A stretch of DNA of 64,000 bases, taken from assembly GCF_000227135.1 (NCBI RefSeq), contig NC_018260.1, positions 406,429 to 470,428 on the forward strand, written 5' to 3'. Shown here in pieces: positions 60,213 through 64,000 of the stretch. The first letter of the stretch is position 1, and the number at the start of each line of letters is the position of its first letter. This DNA comes from Leishmania donovani. Taxonomy: Eukaryota > Euglenozoa > Kinetoplastea > Trypanosomatida > Trypanosomatidae. The notes below the pieces were generated by a model that was not told the DNA's origin, did not search any database, and saw only the letters and a list, made by a program, of their open reading frames with translations. The translations under genes were made by a program, and so were the position numbers.

Positions 60213-63143
60213 ATGGACATCACTCCTTCCAGCTCTTGTGCGCTGCGGAAGCGGCTGCTGGGTCTCTTCTACGTCTACTCGACGGCGGTGTCGAACGGCG
60301 ATGGTGTCTGCGAGCTGGCCGAAGTTCGGCGGCTCGAGGCAACTCGCTATCACGCGTGTCTCAATGCCCTGGCGCGCCTCAGCAGCTTTCGTAACTTGTT
60401 TGCCGGTAGCGAGGATGATATGGCCATACGGGCGGCCGCGACGCAGCTGCAGTCTAGGCTGGTACAGGACATACTGTGGAGAGCAGCGATGAGGCGAGAT
60501 GCGAACTGTGCTCGGCAGCAGCAGCGCCTGAACCCGCTTGAGGCGGAAAGAACTGCCGCCCCTTGGCCCAGTAACGATGACTACGCCGACGAGGATTTGC
60601 TCGGCGAGGCATGCTACAGCCCCTCGACCTTTGGTCATGGCATTCATTCAACGCCCAGCGAAGTGGCCGGCGCAGCGGAAGACGTGAGGGGCAGCATTTC
60701 ATGGAGTGCCCTGCACTCGGTCATTGTCCTCTACCTGTACGATCACCAATGCTTCCACAACTCTTTTCTGGCCCCAGAAGTCGACGCGCTGCGAAGCGAC
60801 AGCGATGGAGGCATCATTATGCATACCGGCCCGGACAGAGTGTGCGCGAAGGAGAAACAAATCAACGTGCCCGCCATGACGCCGCCAGTGCGAAGAAAGG
60901 CAACTTGTGCGAATAGCGCGACTCGTGTAGCCGCGGTCCAGGCATTCGAGCGGCGACCTTGTGGCGCCACCAAGTCTGCTGCACCGTCATCATGGAATGC
61001 GAATCCGCCGCCATCGTTGCAGGATACTCTGCTTCGGCAGCCCAACATGGAGATTGCGATGGATGTGCACGTCGGAGAGGAGGATGCCGGCAGGTCACTC
61101 GAGCCGGTGTACACGCCGCCATGCCCTCCCCGAAGAGGTGTGCGGCGAGCCTCCCCTGGGGCGCCTTCACTTTGCTCACCGGTGCCAACGCGGCATGCCG
61201 CGTGCGCCGCTTCCAGTTCACGCTGCACGGTTGACGGCGGTAAGAACCCGACCAAGACAAGCCCACCGCCGCGCCGCAAGCACACGCAGCGCGAAGCAGC
61301 CGAGTTCCCGTATCAGCAACGCCACATCGGTGCTGTGACCGATGTGGAGGTCGTCAGCGGCGGACAGTCGGGTTTTCATCGCGCCACGTCAGTGTCGGTC
61401 TCCTCGCTCTCGCCATCGTGGTCACCGCCGTCTGGGAAGGGTGCCGTGGTACCGAAAAGAATAGCGGCGGTGACTCGACGGCAGTGGTCTGCCTCTCCGT
61501 CACCGCGGCGACCTGCAAGTGCCGTGGTGGTCTTTGGCGATGAACGCGCCGCGGCTTCGCCGGCGCCGCACGTGGCTCGCGTTCTCAGGCTGCGCCCTCA
61601 GTCACCCTCTCAGCAGAACGCGATGGCGGGCCATCCGCGAGAGTATCATCACCGAAAACATCGCGCCAGCCGTGCTGGCGCAGCCGTGCCGACGCTGGTC
61701 ACTGTCAAGAAAAACGCACGTGCGCAGCGGCTGTACACGACACGCCAGCCGCAGCCCGCGAACCCGGCGGATGCGACGCCGGAGTTGACGAACCGGGAGG
61801 GAGGCACTGGTGCCGATGCGAAGAAGCAAAAGATGTGCTTGCCCGTACCCAAACCGCTCGCTTCACGGCCAGTACTCGCCGAAGCATGGCCAGGCAGTCG
61901 CGAATACTCTTGCGACTTGAAAACCCCTCTCACCACCCGCCATGAGGGATACTTCTGCGAGGCGGAGGAGAGCGCTTCCTTACTCGATATCAAACTCCAG
62001 CGCGAACGGACGGGCAAGCGATCGGACAGCGGCAGACATGCTCAGGGCCGCCGCACCACTTCATTTTCCGTCGGCGCGCCGAGAAGGGCAAGCGCCGAGG
62101 CAAGTAATCGTGATGGCTCGATGCGACCCGATTGGGTGCGCTGGACTTTTTCAGCAAAGCCGCCGCCCTCTCCCGGCACCCCTCCTGCACTGTTTAGGGC
62201 CCCAGTGTTGCCCTCCCGCGCCTCCTCAGCTGCGCCAGTGGACGTGGAGGATACAGCGAGCGATCAGGAGAACCAGCCGCCACCGACGCAGACTTCGCGG
62301 CGGCGTAATGCTCTCTACCAACTTGAGCAGCCCTTCCCCCTCACAACAGGCGAGCCTTTTGCGCCCCGCCCCCTCCACGAAGAGCGCCATACGGGAGCAG
62401 CAGCGGCCCCGACGATGGTGGTGCCAGTGTACCACGTCACTGCACCGTCGCCGACACCTACTCCGCGGGAGGACGAGACGGACGCATGGCAGCATTCCGC
62501 GGCCCACCGTGAGGCATCAGCTGTTGCACCCCCGCCTCTGCTCCACCATTTCACGACTCAGCAGGAGCCGAAGCAACGGCCGCGTCAGCCACCCCAGCAG
62601 CTCATAGGAGTGCAGTGTCTTCTTTTCTCGCCATCCGACACATCGTCACTGGCCACCAACAGAAGCTCGCGCGTTTCTTCGACGGAGCAACAGCAGAAAG
62701 ACCGGAAGCTCGTGCCTGCATCGACACCCACTAATCCAGCAGCCCCGACGCTATCCCCCTTGTTCTGTGAGACGACGCACCGTCCGTTTGCGAGCGCACA
62801 TGAGATGGGGTCGACCGTGGTGGATGAAGAAACGCGCACACCAACAAGGCGTTGGTCGCCAAGCCGGCAGAGCCTTACGTGTCGCACCCCAACTAGTCTG
62901 GTATCTCCCATGAATCGACAGCCGCCAGCATCACTCTCGCCGGCGTCAACGAAGGCGCAGCAGCAGCAGCCGGATGGGCGATCACCTCCACCTCGGCTGT
63001 CGAGTCGGGCGAAAGCGCGATCCATCACCCGCGGCAGCCGCACTCTACAGACGCCGCCACGGGTGCCTTCCACTCGTGTACTTCTGTCTCCCTCTGGCAG
63101 CCTGCAAGTGACAACGCCTTCCTCGCTAACGCCCCCCATGTAG
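60213..63143 (+). CDS. long, mostly disordered protein of unknown function (976 aa)
   Basis: The first ~190 residues look folded and helical (LRKRLLGLFYVYSTAVSNGD; ISWSALHSVIVLYLYDHQCF). The rest is rich in Pro, Ser, Arg, Thr and Gln, with many SP/TP sites (for example SPSPRRPASA and SPASTKAQQQQP), typical of a disordered, phosphorylated tail. No enzyme motif, signal peptide or membrane segment is visible. Cytoskeletal or basal-body associated trypanosomatid proteins often look like this, but the sequence alone does not prove it. Start: ATG 60213, after a pyrimidine-rich leader and AG. Confidence 0.88.
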   Translation: MDITPSSSCALRKRLLGLFYVYSTAVSNGDGVCELAEVRRLEATRYHACLNALARLSSFRNLFAGSEDDMAIRAAATQLQSRLVQDILWRAAMRRDANCARQQQRLNPLEAERTAAPWPSNDDYADEDLLGEACYSPSTFGHGIHSTPSEVAGAAEDVRGSISWSALHSVIVLYLYDHQCFHNSFLAPEVDALRSDSDGGIIMHTGPDRVCAKEKQINVPAMTPPVRRKATCANSATRVAAVQAFERRPCGATKSAAPSSWNANPPPSLQDTLLRQPNMEIAMDVHVGEEDAGRSLEPVYTPPCPPRRGVRRASPGAPSLCSPVPTRHAACAASSSRCTVDGGKNPTKTSPPPRRKHTQREAAEFPYQQRHIGAVTDVEVVSGGQSGFHRATSVSVSSLSPSWSPPSGKGAVVPKRIAAVTRRQWSASPSPRRPASAVVVFGDERAAASPAPHVARVLRLRPQSPSQQNAMAGHPREYHHRKHRASRAGAAVPTLVTVKKNARAQRLYTTRQPQPANPADATPELTNREGGTGADAKKQKMCLPVPKPLASRPVLAEAWPGSREYSCDLKTPLTTRHEGYFCEAEESASLLDIKLQRERTGKRSDSGRHAQGRRTTSFSVGAPRRASAEASNRDGSMRPDWVRWTFSAKPPPSPGTPPALFRAPVLPSRASSAAPVDVEDTASDQENQPPPTQTSRRRNALYQLEQPFPLTTGEPFAPRPLHEERHTGAAAAPTMVVPVYHVTAPSPTPTPREDETDAWQHSAAHREASAVAPPPLLHHFTTQQEPKQRPRQPPQQLIGVQCLLFSPSDTSSLATNRSSRVSSTEQQQKDRKLVPASTPTNPAAPTLSPLFCETTHRPFASAHEMGSTVVDEETRTPTRRWSPSRQSLTCRTPTSLVSPMNRQPPASLSPASTKAQQQQPDGRSPPPRLSSRAKARSITRGSRTLQTPPRVPSTRVLLSPSGSLQVTTPSSLTPPM

Positions 63144-64000
63144 TCGCAGCAGCAACGACGAGGCGGCTGCTGCGACAAGTGGGAGGAGGCAATAGCGAGG
63201 GAGGTGTTGTTGGACAGAGAAGCTGAGCGGGGAAAGGTGGGCAAGGGAGCACGGCATGTCCACAACGCACCGCACCGCTCTTCTCCCCTCCCCCCACCAT
63301 CGCCATCTCCACTGCCCCAGCCCTGCAGCACACCGCCTTGGCTTTCACTGATTCGGCGCCCTTCATTTGTTTCGTTGTGACTCCTACATCAATCCTTGTG
63401 CGTGAGCGTGTCTCTTTTTTTTTTTCGTTGTTGCGGATGTGTACCTTGCTTTCTCCCTCATGGTGGGTGTCACCAATGCGCAGCCGTTCTCTGTCGCGCC
63501 TCTCTTAGCCCACCCACCCCTCTCTCCAAAGTGTACCTGTGTCCTGCACGACCTCTCCCGCTCCACATACTTGTATCTTCGTCAGCCTCATCTCCTTCGT
63601 TCCAAGAATGCGCACCACGCCAGCACCAAAAGAGTGGAGATAGAGGAGGGATGCCTATAAGCAAGGCCGGGCTCCATTCGGACAAGACGTGCAGCGAGAG
63701 GGCGCCGCGTATGCGCAGAGGCGCCGCAACGCATCTAGTCTGTGCTGCCCCCCCCCCAACCCCCATCACCACCACCACCACGAGGGCGCCTGGCCCGCAC
63801 ACGCCTTGGGCACGGCTCTCCACCTCTCCACCCTTGCGTGAAGTCTCACTCGCTTTCGCGTGCGCCAAGGCCTTCCGCCGTTGCCTCATCTCCCTCCCCG
63901 CCTGCACCTCTCCCTCTCCCTCTCTGTGTCTCCCTGAATCCTGCCCGCACACAGCAGGAACGCAGCTTTACTATGCAAAGCGCGCCGCGGACGAGTGCAC
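63144..64000. other. 3' intergenic/UTR region
   Basis: No supported gene up to the window end. Contains a T tract (63414-63425), C homopolymer (63749-63757) and a CAC/ACC repeat near 63766-63780. Confidence 0.6.

Noticed and set aside
1..64000. tRNA or rRNA genes
   Set aside because: No cloverleaf with T-arm consensus or rRNA core sequence was noticed on either strand; a covariance-model search would be decisive.

Overview
The window looks like nuclear DNA of a trypanosomatid, most likely Leishmania or a close relative. All credible protein genes lie on the + strand, as in a directional polycistronic gene cluster. The coding regions are GC-rich and intronless. They are separated by pyrimidine-rich spacers full of (TG)n/(CA)n/(TA)n microsatellites. 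Several genes have a polypyrimidine tract followed by an AG just before the start codon, as expected for spliced-leader trans-splicing. Two dispersed repeats resemble the SIDER retroposons of Leishmania. Two runs of N (70 and 99 bases) show that this is a draft assembly, and both fall in repeated sequence. Gene identities come from reading protein motifs by eye; no database search was run.

Layout: 1-597 is the 3' end of a coiled-coil protein, and 1552-2553 is a second coiled-coil protein. From 5440 to 13594 lies a small locus of type I membrane proteins: a four-repeat cysteine-pair protein (5440-7485), a 5'-truncated family member (9204-9845), and a fuller relative with IPT/TIG-like repeats (12051-13594) that is split by an assembly gap. 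At 15472-17985 is a PUF/Pumilio RNA-binding protein with a canonical eight-repeat recognition code. An 8.7-kb stretch without a convincing gene follows (17986-26669). It ends at a small mitochondrial membrane protein (26670-27140) with the HX10DY signature of the succinate dehydrogenase anchor CybS/SDH4.

From 29388 onward the genes are denser. They are a 1381-aa acidic protein of unknown function, an axonemal dynein p28/DNALI1-like protein (34609-35919), an unknown protein (37326-39989), a BCS1-like AAA ATPase with an acidic insertion (40735-42705), a PPR-type protein (43819-44913), an F-box protein with a UIM-like motif (46009-48420), two paralogous WD40/coiled-coil/proline-rich proteins (49460-51325 and 52337-54946), a proline-rich protein sharing a C-terminal motif with the second WD40 protein (55830-57047), an amidinotransferase-fold (DDAH-like) protein that seems to have lost its catalytic His and Cys (58072-59055), and a long disordered protein (60213-63143).

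Functionally this is a mixed housekeeping set, as is normal for trypanosomatid gene clusters, where neighbours are co-transcribed but need not act together. Themes are mitochondrial proteins (SDH4-like, BCS1-like, PPR, possibly the DDAH-like protein), post-transcriptional control (PUF), cytoskeleton or flagellum (p28-like, possibly the WD40 pair) and surface membrane proteins. The points most worth checking are the membrane-protein locus, the WD40/proline-rich trio with its shared C-terminal motif, and the inactive amidinotransferase homologue.
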